64,000 nucleotides of DNA from CALKWS01 sp051020515 (GTDB lineage: Bacteria; Actinomycetota; Actinomycetes; Actinomycetales; Beutenbergiaceae). Below the pieces are notes generated by a model. The model searched no databases. It was not told where the DNA came from and worked only from the letters and a program-made list of their open reading frames with translations. Where the stretch lies: contig NZ_CP194857.1 in assembly GCF_051020515.1 (NCBI RefSeq), positions 3,596,001 through 3,660,000 of the forward strand. Reading direction: 5' to 3'. Positions 38,213 to 47,160 of the stretch are shown here, piece by piece; the stretch's first letter is position 1, and every line of letters starts with the position of its first letter. Position numbers and translations under genes: made by a program.

Positions 38213-39355
38213 ATGACGTTTCGCACCCAGGTACCTGAGGTGGATTGGCTAGCGATCGATGTCCCTACTCCGGCGCTGCTGCTGGATCTCGATATCCTCG
38301 ACCACAACCTCGATGAGATGGCGGCGATCAGCAAGGAATCCGGGGTCTCCCTAGTCCCGCACGCCAAGACCCACCGCATTGGCGCAGTCGGGATCCGACA
38401 GGTCCAACGGGGAGCGTCCGGCCTCACGGTCGCAAGTGTGGCCGAAGCAGAGGGATTCGCAACTGTCGGTGTTGACTCGATCTTCATCGCCAACCCGGCG
38501 GCCGATGATAGCAAATTCCGCCGCTGCCTGCGGTTGACCACCGGTTGTGAACTGACACTCGCTGTTGACACCTTCGCGGGGGCTGAGGCGCTCGCGCACT
38601 TCTTCGCCTCTCGTGGAGCCAGCATCAAAGTCATGATGGCGATCGACAGCGGGCTACATCGCGAGGGGGTCGCTCCCGAGGCTGCGCCAGACCTGGCAAA
38701 GCGTGTCGCTCCGTTGGACGGTATCGACCTAGTTGGAATCTACACGCACGAGGGCACGGTATATGAAGCGCGGAACGCTGCCGACGTGGCACGTCGATCC
38801 CGGGCCGTTGCACAGGAGATGGTGGCGACTGCCGAACGTATCCGTCAGTTGGGAATAGACCTTCCCATCGTCTCCATGGGCGCCTCCGCGAGCGCCCGGG
38901 TCTGCGCGACCGTCCCCGGAGTCACCCAGGTCCGCCCGGGGATATATGCCTTCAACGATTCGGGTCAAGTGGCGCTCGGGAATGCGTCGCCGGAGACCGT
39001 GGCGGTGCGGGTGATCGCCACCGTCACCGGTCATCCTGAACCCGGCCGTGCGTATATCGACGGGGGTTCCAAAGCGCTCTCCGCTGACCTGCTGCCGGCA
39101 GCAGCCCTCCGCGAGCAGTACCCCGGGCACGGCATCATCGTCAACGCGCCGGGATGGGTGATCGAACGTGTCTCGGAAGAGCACGGCTGGTTGCGCTGGT
39201 ACGGAGACGGAGAACCGCAGCCGCTACCGGTTGGCACCCGGTTGGAGATTATTCCCAACCACGTCTGCATGGCGTTTGCCATGCTCCGGCGGGCGCAGGT
39301 GATCCGTGCCGGTGAAGTCCAAGGCCAATGGGAGATCTTCGGTGCGGGCTCATAG
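38213..39355 (+). CDS. D-serine dehydratase / D-threonine aldolase-type PLP enzyme
   Basis: A 380-residue fold-type III PLP enzyme (alanine-racemase-like barrel plus C-terminal beta domain). TPALLLDLDILDHNLDEM at the N-terminus and PLP-lysine Lys52 in PHAKTHR are typical. The C-terminal metal site reads PNHVC, that is His350-x-Cys352. From family knowledge His-x-Cys marks D-serine dehydratase (DSD1), whereas D-threonine aldolase has His-x-Asp, so dehydration/deamination of a D-beta-hydroxy amino acid is favoured. AAGGA at 38199 suits ATG 38213 better than ATG 38204. RidA nearby could clear the enamine product. Confidence 0.85.
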   Translation: MTFRTQVPEVDWLAIDVPTPALLLDLDILDHNLDEMAAISKESGVSLVPHAKTHRIGAVGIRQVQRGASGLTVASVAEAEGFATVGVDSIFIANPAADDSKFRRCLRLTTGCELTLAVDTFAGAEALAHFFASRGASIKVMMAIDSGLHREGVAPEAAPDLAKRVAPLDGIDLVGIYTHEGTVYEARNAADVARRSRAVAQEMVATAERIRQLGIDLPIVSMGASASARVCATVPGVTQVRPGIYAFNDSGQVALGNASPETVAVRVIATVTGHPEPGRAYIDGGSKALSADLLPAAALREQYPGHGIIVNAPGWVIERVSEEHGWLRWYGDGEPQPLPVGTRLEIIPNHVCMAFAMLRRAQVIRAGEVQGQWEIFGAGS

Positions 39356-39409
39356 GTCCGCCCCCAAAGTGGTGCAGTCCTATCTGAGTGATGTATTGAA
39401 AGGAAAGTA

Positions 39410-40438
39410 ATGATTTCGCTGGTCCTTGAAGAGATCGGTCGGCTCGTCGTCACGGACGACGTCAAACCCACGCCGGGGCCCGGCGAAGTTCGAGTCCGGG
39501 TGGCCGTCACCGGGATCTGCGGCTCGGATATCCATGGCTACACGGGCGAGAACGGGAGGCGGTTTCCCGGACAGGTGATGGGCCACGAAGCCTCCGGATG
39601 GATCGACCAGATCGGGCCCGATAGCGAGAAATGCGGGTTGCGCCTCAACCAGCCGGTGACGTTCAACCCCCTCGTCGTACCACTCGGACAAGCCGAGGAA
39701 TACCGGGGCCGGGAGCAACACTGCCCGGATCGCTACGTCATCGGCGTCAGAACTTCTGTGCCCGCGGCCTTTGCGACGTACGTGATCATTCCAAGCCGCA
39801 ACATCGTGCCCTTGGCCCCCGACGTCCCAATCGAGCACGGGGCTCTGGTCGAACCGCTTGCGGTCGGCGTCCACGCCGTGCGGAGGGTGCTGGCAGAATC
39901 CGACACCCGCTCCCTCGTCATCGGGGGCGGCCCAATCGGTCAGGCCCTGGTGCTCGCGCTAAAAATGGCGGGCGTCGAGCAGATCTATGTGAGCGAGGTG
40001 GATCCCGCCCGCCGGGATCTCGTCGAGCGACTCGGCGCCCGCGCGCTGGATCCCCACACCGAGCCTCTCCGGGGCGCACTCGATGGTCTGGGCGGGCCGA
40101 TCGCCGTTACCTTCGATGCGGTCGGCACCGACCAAACCGTTGCCGACGCGCTCTCTGTCACCAGCCGCGGCGGAAGGGTCTGCCTCGTCGGCATGGGCAG
40201 CCCTTCCCTCACGTTGGATGCGTTCGGAATCAGCACCGACGAACGGTCCCTGGTGGGCAGTTTCACTTACTCCGCCCAAGACTTCCTTGATGCGGCCGAC
40301 TACGTTTCGCGGGCGGGCGAGGAGATGCCGTTGCTCATCAGTCGAGAGGTTTCCCCGAGTGAAGCAGACTCGGCGTTCCAGGCCTTGGCCAAGGGGGACG
40401 GCACGCCCGGAAAGGTGCTCGTCCGTTTCAACCACTGA
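39410..40438 (+). CDS. Zinc-type alcohol/polyol dehydrogenase lacking the structural zinc lobe
   Basis: A 342-residue medium-chain dehydrogenase. Catalytic-zinc residues are visible: Cys37 (GICGSDIHG), His59-Glu60 (MGHEASG). The NAD loop is GGGPIGQALVL near 164-174. The four-cysteine structural zinc motif normally found near residues 85-115 is missing; that region (NPLVVPLGQAEEYRGREQHC) has only one Cys. GAAAGGAAAG precedes the ATG. It probably oxidises a sugar alcohol or hydroxy acid as the last enzyme of the island. Confidence 0.87.
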   Translation: MISLVLEEIGRLVVTDDVKPTPGPGEVRVRVAVTGICGSDIHGYTGENGRRFPGQVMGHEASGWIDQIGPDSEKCGLRLNQPVTFNPLVVPLGQAEEYRGREQHCPDRYVIGVRTSVPAAFATYVIIPSRNIVPLAPDVPIEHGALVEPLAVGVHAVRRVLAESDTRSLVIGGGPIGQALVLALKMAGVEQIYVSEVDPARRDLVERLGARALDPHTEPLRGALDGLGGPIAVTFDAVGTDQTVADALSVTSRGGRVCLVGMGSPSLTLDAFGISTDERSLVGSFTYSAQDFLDAADYVSRAGEEMPLLISREVSPSEADSAFQALAKGDGTPGKVLVRFNH

Positions 40439-40563
40439 GCGGCTCACCCCGGCGAAGGAGCGCCACCACACCAGCGCTCAGCCCGTGGGCATGGCGCTCG
40501 ATGGCTCTACGTCAAGGGGCCATCACACCCCACGTTGTTTAGCGGGAGGAAGGCGAGGAGCTC
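40439..40563. other. Gap after the catabolic island
   Basis: No gene or convincing promoter was found in these 125 bases. A strong GGAGGAAGGCGAGGAG ribosome-site-like stretch at the right end belongs to the truncated ligase gene. This is where the intact island ends and the rearranged zone begins. Confidence 0.4.
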
Positions 40564-40818
40564 ATGGCAGCAGAGAAGTTCCGGGCTGTGGGCACGGTCG
40601 ATCTCAGCCTGGCCAGGGCATCTGATGCCATCCCCTCCCCTGCCGCCCTACCCGGGCGGACTCGGTATGAGAAGAAGTGGGATGGGTTTCGTATCGCCGC
40701 GGTGCACACCGAGGAGCAAACCGCGTTGTGGTCCCGGCGCGGGGTGCGGCTGGACTCTTCGAGTCGCTGCCACCGCCCGACACGACCGGGGCCCGGTGCG
40801 CCTTCGGTCACGGGCTGA
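40564..40818 (+). pseudogene. ATP-dependent DNA ligase, N-terminal fragment
   Basis: The first 65 or so of 84 codons read like the start of a LigC/LigD-type ligase: SLARASDAIPSPAALPG, then TRYEKKWDGFR, which is the nucleotidyltransferase motif I with the adenylated lysine in KWDG, then TALWSRRGVRL. After that the similarity stops and the frame ends at 40818. The rest of the ligase is absent, so this is a remnant left by a deletion. The interval 40819-40960 contains nothing recognisable. Confidence 0.65.
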
Positions 40819-40960
40819 CCGCCTTCTCAGCCTGCCCTCCGCGCCGCCCTGCCCGGATTGTCCGGACCCACCCCCAACGGCGCGACCCAACATCCCACCC
40901 AGAATGAGACCCACATCACATGGGCGGGCTATTGTGGACGGACTCGACGGGGAGGTTGAT

Positions 40961-41405
40961 ATGTCCACGCACTCAGCTGCTGAGAGTGGCCGGGGTGGTG
41001 CCGACGACACCAGTCCACGACCGGTCGTGACCATCTGGGGACAGTACGGCGCCGGAGCCGAGGCCATAGGAAAGGTCGTGGCCGAGCGGCTCGGACTGCC
41101 GTACCACGAGCAGGCCTTCAGTTCCGAGGAGATCGAGGGTGGTACCGATGCCGGATCGCTGAAGAACCGGGCGACCCTGGCCGAGGTCTTCTCGGCGATG
41201 GGCGGGGCCTACGGGGGCTTCGAGGGGCGGGACGTCGTCACGACGCAGAAGGAGAAACGTGACCTCGTCGCCGACAACAACGACACCGTGTGGCGCTACG
41301 CCGAGGAGGGCGGGGTGATCATCGGGCGTAACGCGACGGTCATCCTGGCCGCGCGATCACGCACTGTGCACGTCCTGCTCACCGGCGACGTCAAGGACCG
41401 TGTGC
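40961..41405 (+). pseudogene. Cytidylate kinase-like protein, truncated by an IS
   Basis: The start is well formed (GGGGAGG before ATG 40961). The product has a P-loop-like TIWGQYGAGAEAIGKVVAERLGLPYHE and GGVIIGRNATVILA, as in the cytidylate-kinase-like family found in actinobacteria. Similarity ends after TGDVKDRVQ, about 148 residues, where IS-derived sequence begins; the frame then drifts to a stop at 41455. The C-terminal third is not in the window, so the gene is dead. Confidence 0.72.
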
Positions 41406-42155
41406 AACCTGAGTTTGGTCACCGGGTTCGGCTGAGTGGTGATGGACCGCGCTGACCTGCGGTGATGGGTGAGTTGGTTGCCGTTTTGAGGCACTAATTG
41501 GTGCCCTACTGTGGGCGGTATGGCGTGGATTCGGCGGGTCCCGACGGCTTCGGGGGCGACGGCCGTGCAGATCGCCGAGTCCGTGAACGGTCGGCGGCGC
41601 ATCATCGCGCACGTGGGTTCGGCGCATACCGAAGCCGAACTTGGCTTGCTGATCGAGCGGGCGCGGCAACTGTTGCAGAACCCGGCGCAGGGGGAGTTTG
41701 AGTTGGGGGTCGAGCCGTTGGCGCCCAGGACGCCACTGATCGGTCCGGCCGGTGAGGCGAGCCTCTTTGAGGCCCCCGGCTCACCGAGTCGTGAGCGGGC
41801 CACGGTCGCCGCGCCGCGGGTGGTGGGAACCTCCTCGCGGGTGCTGTTCGATGCGCTGGCGGCGGTATTCGCCGATCTGGGTTTTGAGGCCCTGGGTGAC
41901 CCGGTGTTTCGTGACCTGGTGATCGCTCGGATCGTGGAGCCGACATCGATCCGGGACACCGGACGGGTCCTTGCTGATCTGGGGCGACGGCCGGCCAGTG
42001 ACAAGACGATGCGCCGCACCCTGACCCGGGCATACCAGGGCACCTACCGCGACCAGGTCGCCGAGTTGTGCTTCACCCACGCGTTGGCCAGCGGAGACGT
42101 CTCGCTGTGTCTGTATGACGTGACCACGTTGTTATGCCGACATCGGCATAACAAC

Positions 42156-42239
42156 GTTTATGCCGACCTTCTGGTTATGCCGATGTTTGGGGTATCGGCC
42201 CAGGTCAGGGCCTTGTCGGTGGCCTGAAAGGTCGGCATA
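42156..42239 (+). repeat. Left 84-base inverted repeat of the RIT element
   Basis: Begins GTTTATGCCGACC and ends AAGGTCGGCATA; identical in complement to 45475-45558. It contains TATGCCGA-type motifs near both ends and a second copy inside, probably recombinase binding sites. The adjoining 42131-42152 is itself a palindrome, GTTATGCCGA-N2-TCGGCATAAC. Confidence 0.9.
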
Positions 42240-42240
42240 T

Positions 42241-43230
42241 TCATAGGGTCGCGAGCCAGGCGAGGATGTCGGGTTCGGGCTGGTAGGTGCCGGGGTCGGT
42301 GTTCGGCGGGCGGGTGCGGTCGATCGCGGCTTGCTTGATGGCCATGTCGGCGTGCAGGTAGGCGTCGGTGGACTGGGTGTGTTGGTGTCCGAGCCAGAGA
42401 GCGATCACGGAGATGTCGACGCCGTGGGTGAGCAGGGTCATCGCGGCGGTGTGCCGCAGGGTGTGCATCGTGACGTGCTTGTCCGCGATGCTGACGCACT
42501 CGGCGGCTGCTGTCGCGACGTGGATCTTGAGGCGGTGTTCGAGGGCATCGGGTGAGAGGTGCTGGCCGCGGGGTCCACAGAAGAGCGCCTCACCGGGGCG
42601 GGCGCGCCGTTCGGCGAGGTAGCCGGTCATGACCGCGACGGTGGTCGAGGTCAGCGGCGTCGATCGGGTGCGCCGGCCCTTGCCGGTGCAGGTGACATTC
42701 GCGCCGACACCGAGCCTGATGTCGGCGTAGGTCAGCGAGGTCAGTTCGCTGATGCGTAGCCCGGTTTGGATCGCCAGGACCAGCAGGGCATGGTCGCGCC
42801 GGCCGGTCCACCGGGTGCGGTCGGGCGCGGCGATCAGGGCGTCGGACTCTGCGGGAGTGAGGAACTCGAGCATCGGTTTGGGATGGCGTTTGGGTGGGAT
42901 CGCCAGCACGCGGGTGATCGTGCCAGCGTGCTCGAGGTGAGCGGGTAGGGCGTGGGCGAGCACGGCCCGGATCCCGGACAGGCGGGTGTTGCGGGTGGCA
43001 GTGCTGTTGCCGCGCTCATCCTCGAGGTAGTCAAGGAACGCGGTGACGTTCTCGGCGTCGATGTCACCGATGTCGATGCGCTCGATTCTGGTGCCAGTCC
43101 TGGCGGCGAGGAAGGTGATGAGCATCCGCCAGGTGTCCCGGTAGGTGCTGATGGTGTGCCCGGACAGGTTCCGTTGGGCGTGGGCGAAGGTGGTGAAGTA
43201 CGTTTGCAGCTCGATGGCCAGGGCGTTCAT
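42241..43230 (-). CDS. RIT tyrosine recombinase, third gene
   Basis: A 329-residue integrase. The N-terminal SAM-like core-binding domain covers about 1-100. The catalytic domain shows TGLRISELTSL (first Arg), HTLRHTAAM (His-x-x-Arg) and the tyrosine in STDAYLHAD. It starts at ATG 43230, overlapping the stop of the second gene by four bases, and ends beside the left inverted repeat. The three proteins probably act together on the repeats. Confidence 0.92.
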   Translation of the reverse strand: MNALAIELQTYFTTFAHAQRNLSGHTISTYRDTWRMLITFLAARTGTRIERIDIGDIDAENVTAFLDYLEDERGNSTATRNTRLSGIRAVLAHALPAHLEHAGTITRVLAIPPKRHPKPMLEFLTPAESDALIAAPDRTRWTGRRDHALLVLAIQTGLRISELTSLTYADIRLGVGANVTCTGKGRRTRSTPLTSTTVAVMTGYLAERRARPGEALFCGPRGQHLSPDALEHRLKIHVATAAAECVSIADKHVTMHTLRHTAAMTLLTHGVDISVIALWLGHQHTQSTDAYLHADMAIKQAAIDRTRPPNTDPGTYQPEPDILAWLATL

Positions 43231-44182
43231 GACAGGTCTCCTTTCGGGCTGGTCGCCTCGAGGCGTCCGGCTGCGGCGGCGAGCAGGTCCGGGACGGCGC
43301 TGAGGTACCAGTAGGTGTGTTCCGGGCCGGTGTGCCCGAGCCAGGTTGAGAGCAGCCCGAGGGTTCGGGCGGGGTTGGTGCTGTGGGTGTCGCGGCGATC
43401 ATGTGCCCGGTGGCGAAGGTGTGGCGGAGGTCGTGCAGGCGAGGACGGCGCTGTCCGGTCGGGACCAGCTCGAGGGCGTCGACCAGAGCACCAAAGTGCT
43501 GCTCGATCGTTTCGAGGACGAAGCCGCTGCCACGGTTGTTGACGAAGATCGGCCCGGTCGGTGACGGACCGGTGGCCAGGCGCTCGGGCATGCTCAAGTA
43601 CTCGACCAGCGCTGCTGTCGTTGACGGGTGCAGCGGGATGAGCCGGTCCAGCGGGGTCTTGGTGCCATGAACCTGCAACAGGTTCTCGGCCACCTCGAGG
43701 TCGTTGACTCTCAACCGGAGAGCCTCCCCGATGCGCAGCCCGGTGGCAGCGAGCAGGCCGATGATCGTGGACATCGTCGTCGCCACCCGCACGTCGGGGA
43801 AGAACAGCGGGCACGCCGTCAGCAGGTGGTCCAGGTCGGCCTGGGAGTAGATGAACGGTGCCGGCCTGGTCGTCCTGGCCGGGAGTAGCCCTGGCGGGAT
43901 TCGCGGGACGTCGGCTCCGCGCGCGTTCAGCCAGGCCGCGAACGGGCGCACCGCAGTCAACCGTTGTGACCACCACACGGGCGCAGCATCAGCAGGTTCA
44001 CGGGCCCACTGCACGGCGTCCTCGATCGTGAACGTCTCGCTCTTGCCGCGCTCTTGGAGCCAGTTGAGGAACTGTCGCAGCAGGTACTCGCTGGTCTTGA
44101 GCTGGAACCCCAGCCCGCGACGCTGAGCAAGGTAGGTGTCGAGCTCGTCGTGAAGGCACAGAGTGGACGGATCGCTGCTCAT
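43227..44182 (-). CDS. RIT tyrosine recombinase, second gene (frameshifted)
   Basis: A protein of about 318 residues after correction, with ATGLRIGEALRLRV (Arg), HDLRHTFATGHM (His-x-x-Arg) and the tyrosine in GPEHTYWYLS near the C-terminus. A base is missing at about 43393, just after HMIAA; restoring it joins the His-Arg motif to THSTNPARTLGLLSTWLGH and the catalytic tyrosine. As written the tyrosine is lost. It overlaps both neighbours by four bases, the hallmark of the trio. Confidence 0.87.
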
Positions 44183-45375
44183 CGTGGCACCTGCCCGAAC
44201 GGCACGGTCAGTGTCCGTAGCGAGGCCAGGTCGACCCGGGCGTACACGCTTGTGCTGGCGGCGTTGGAGTGGCCGAGGAGCTCTTGAGCCTCGATCAGGC
44301 TTCCACCGGTTGCGATGACGTTCATCGCTGCGGTGTGCCGCAGCCGGTGCGCATGCACCACTCCGAGCCCTGCCGCTTCGGCGCGGTGCTTGACGATGTC
44401 GGAGATCCCGGCGCTGCTCAACGCGCGGATCGGTGGCCGGACCCGCACGAACAGTGCCCGATCCAGTGCGTCAGGGCGCGCTTGCAGCCAGGCGATCAGC
44501 GCCTGGCCGACATCGACCGGTACTGGCAGCGTCAACCGCCGCGGTCCTTTGCCGATCACGCTGACCCGTCCGACGGCCCAATCGACGTCGTCGAGTCCCA
44601 GGGTCGCGGCCTCTCCGGCGCGTAGCCCGAGCCGCCACAGTGTGGTGATCACCGCCCGGTCTCGAAGGCCGACAATCGTGTCCAGGTCGCACGCGCTCAG
44701 CAGACCTTCGACCTGCCCGGGCGACAATCCCCGGGGCAGCATGGCCCGTGTGGCCCGGGCACGCAGGATCCCGCCAGTCAGGTCGCGCTCGATTCGACCG
44801 GTCGCCAGCGCCCACCGCAGCAGCGACCGCATCGCATCCACGATCGCGGCACGCGAAGCCGACGCGAGGCCTTCCGCACGGTCGACGATGAACGCGTTCA
44901 CGACCGTGACGTCACACGCGCTCCAGTTGATCACTTCATCGGCAACGGGCAGTGAGTCGACCAGTGCGCCAACCCAGCCCCGACGATGATGGATACATGC
45001 CTGGCTGATCCCGCGAGCCTCGCGCTGCCAACGGCCCCACGCATCCAACTCGCCCACAGCGGCTGACCCCAACGGCGGCGCCTCCCTCGCGCTCGGGCCA
45101 CGAACTCGCTTACGTACCAACTCCTCACCGGGCAGGTACCCACACTCGACGAGGAACCGGCGCACGGCCGGGGACCTCACCTTGACGATCACATGTCCCG
45201 GGACACCGGGGGCATACTTGGCCTGGAACGCCTCAAGCACATCAAGGCTCAGCGCTGCCAGCGACACATCGTGATCGTCCATCCAGGCGCTCAACCCGCG
45301 AGCCACGCCGAGAACTTGCGGGACCATCGTTCGTGAGTACCGCTCCGCTGCCAACCAGGCCGCCAACTGCTCCAT
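44179..45375 (-). CDS. RIT tyrosine recombinase, first gene
   Basis: A 398-residue integrase if it starts at ATG 45375, which has GGAGGGGG upstream; ATG 45414 and a codon at 45453 are longer alternatives. The catalytic residues lie in LGLRAGEAATL, HRLRHTAAMNV and ASTSVYARVD. The N-terminal half is longer than in the other two, a known feature of the first RIT protein. The stop overlaps the start of the second gene (ATGA). Confidence 0.9.
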   Translation of the reverse strand: MEQLAAWLAAERYSRTMVPQVLGVARGLSAWMDDHDVSLAALSLDVLEAFQAKYAPGVPGHVIVKVRSPAVRRFLVECGYLPGEELVRKRVRGPSAREAPPLGSAAVGELDAWGRWQREARGISQACIHHRRGWVGALVDSLPVADEVINWSACDVTVVNAFIVDRAEGLASASRAAIVDAMRSLLRWALATGRIERDLTGGILRARATRAMLPRGLSPGQVEGLLSACDLDTIVGLRDRAVITTLWRLGLRAGEAATLGLDDVDWAVGRVSVIGKGPRRLTLPVPVDVGQALIAWLQARPDALDRALFVRVRPPIRALSSAGISDIVKHRAEAAGLGVVHAHRLRHTAAMNVIATGGSLIEAQELLGHSNAASTSVYARVDLASLRTLTVPFGQVPR

Positions 45376-45474
45376 CACCACCCCCTCCAGCGGACCACGA
45401 GCCACAACGGGCATCACCGGCAACACGACGACCACCTCCGAGCACACGAACACCTTGGAGGATCAGCGTGTCGT

Positions 45475-45558
45475 TATGCCGACCTTTCAGGCCACCGACA
45501 AGGCCCTGACCTGGGCCGATACCCCAAACATCGGCATAACCAGAAGGTCGGCATAAAC
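45475..45558 (-). repeat. Right 84-base inverted repeat of the RIT element
   Basis: Exact complement of 42156-42239 by reading. It lies upstream of the first recombinase gene, so it may also carry the promoter of the trio. Confidence 0.9.
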
Positions 45559-45694
45559 CTTGTACTTCGAAGCGGAGAAGGAAGATGATCTGCGCAAGGT
45601 CGGTTACTCCAAGGAGCGCCGGGTCGATCCTCAGATCGTCGTGGGGGTGCTGGTCGACCGGGGCGGGTTTCCACTGGAGATCGGCTGCTATGAG

Positions 45695-47160
45695 GGCCCT
45701 GTCAGATGGTGTGTGTAAGGGGTGTGGCTCCACCCCCTGAAGGAGACACGCTGTGACGATTGACGCCATGTCGAAGATGAGCGCCGAGGAGCGCGCTGAG
45801 CGTCGTAGGAAACAGGCCGAGTTGGCCGATGACCTCAAGGCCACCGGGGCCTTGGATGAGGTGTTCGCCCGGATCGATGCCGGAGAGAGCGCTGACCGGA
45901 GACGGTGGCGTGCTGGGCGGGATGCTCAAGGCCGCCCTGGAACGAGGCCTGGAGGCCGAACTGAGCGAGCACGTGGGCTATGAGAAAGGCGCACCGGATG
46001 CCACCGACCACCCCAACTCCCGCAACGGGCACTACGCCAAAACGGTGACCAGTCAGGTCGGGGACATCGAACTGGCCATCCCGCGGGATCGGGCCGGGAC
46101 GTTCACCCCGATGCTGGTGGGTAAGGGCCAGCGCCGCCTGGATGGGGTCGATGGAATGATCATCTCCCTATACGCCGGCGGGATGACGCTACGCGACATC
46201 TGTCACCACCTGGCCTCCACCGTCGGGGTAGACCTCAGTCACGAGACGATCAGCAAGGTGGTCGACTCCATCGGTGAGGAGGTGCTGGCCTGGCAGCGCC
46301 GCCCGCTGGAATCCCTCTACCCGGTGATCTATCTCGATGCGATCATGGTCAAAGTCAAGGACGGGTCCCACATGGTCAATAAGGCCGCCCACATCGCCAT
46401 CGGGGTGGACATGGACGGCATCCGCCACGTGCTGGGAATCTGGGTCCAGACCCACGAGGGCGCCAAGTTCTGGGCCCAGGTCTGTGCGGACCTGGCCAAC
46501 CGCGGCGTCCGCGATGTGCTCATCGTGTGCTGCGATGGACTGACCGGCTTTCCCGAGGCGATCGAGGCGACCTGGCCCCTGGCCACCGTGCAAACCTGCG
46601 TGGTCCACCTGATCCGGGCCGCGATGCGGTTCGTGTCCTACTCCGATCGCAGGGCAGTGGCAGCGGCGCTCAAGCCGATTTACACCGCCCCGAACGAGGA
46701 CGGCGCCCGCGAGGCGCTGGAGGCCTTCGAGGCCGGCCCGTGGGGGACGAAGTACCCCGCCGCGGCGCGTTCGTTCCGGGCGGCCTGGGACCGGTTCATC
46801 CCGTTCCTGGCCTTCCCGCCGGAATTGCGCCGGGTCATCTACACCACCAACGCGATTGAGTCGCTGAACTACCAACTGCGTAAGGTGACCAAGAACCGCG
46901 GCCACTTTCCCAACGACGCTGCCGTGGTCAAACTGCTGTGGCTGGCGATCTGCAACATCGAGGACAAACGAGCCCGAGAACGCCAGAAAGAACGCGGGCT
47001 ACCGGCCGCCCAGCGGCGAGCCCCCGGCCGGCTGATCGAAGGATCGGTGACCACGAACTGGAAGGCCGCCCTGGGCCAACTCGCCCTGATCTACCCCGAA
47101 CGAATCGAACCCTACCTGTGACCCCCGCCACACCCCTTACACACAGAGATTGACAGGCCC
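45695..47160 (+). mobile_element. IS256-family insertion sequence
   Basis: A 1466-base element with terminal repeats that agree closely: GGCCCTGTCAGATGGTGTGT at 45695 and, complemented, GGGCCTGTCAATCTCTGTGT at 47160, both continuing into GTAAGGGGTGTGG. The flanks differ (GCTATGAG on the left, GCGGGACT on the right), so there is no target duplication. The left neighbour is a cut transposase and the right one a cut transporter, which indicates a deletion or recombination at this IS. Confidence 0.9.
45753..47121 (+). CDS. IS256-family transposase (frameshifted)
   Basis: A mutator-type DDE transposase of about 455 residues. Start GTG 45753 has GAAGGAG upstream. Catalytic residues lie in VIYLDAIMVKVKD, CCDGLTGFPEAI and TTNAIESLNYQLRK. 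Near residue 49 the frame changes: the first part ends at ARIDAGE and the second resumes at LTGDGGVLGGMLKAALERG. One extra base near 45890 explains it. The rest is intact through the C-terminus IEPYL. Confidence 0.9.

Larger units (their letters stand above)
42133..45559 (-). mobile_element. RIT element (recombinase in trio)
   Basis: A 3.4-kb element made of three overlapping tyrosine recombinase genes in a fixed leftward order, enclosed by perfect 84-base inverted repeats (42156-42239 and 45475-45558). It is inserted in an IS transposase and flanked by TTGT at 42129-42132 and 45560-45563. This matches the described RIT class: three different integrases, terminal inverted repeats and no other cargo. 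The left end carries an extra 23-base palindromic stretch outside the repeat. Confidence 0.9.
41520..45694 (+). pseudogene. IS4/IS1634-type transposase, split by a RIT element and truncated by IS256
   Basis: The N-terminal part (41520-42132) begins MAWIRRVPTASGATAVQIAE and reaches SLCLYDVTTL. The continuation YFEAEKEDDLRKVGYSKERR lies at 45560-45694 after the inserted RIT element, and joins in frame when the insert and one TTGT copy are removed. It then stops at IGCYE where IS256 begins, so the C-terminal catalytic part is lost. The left end of this IS is near 41405, but no partner terminal repeat remains to prove it. Confidence 0.82.
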
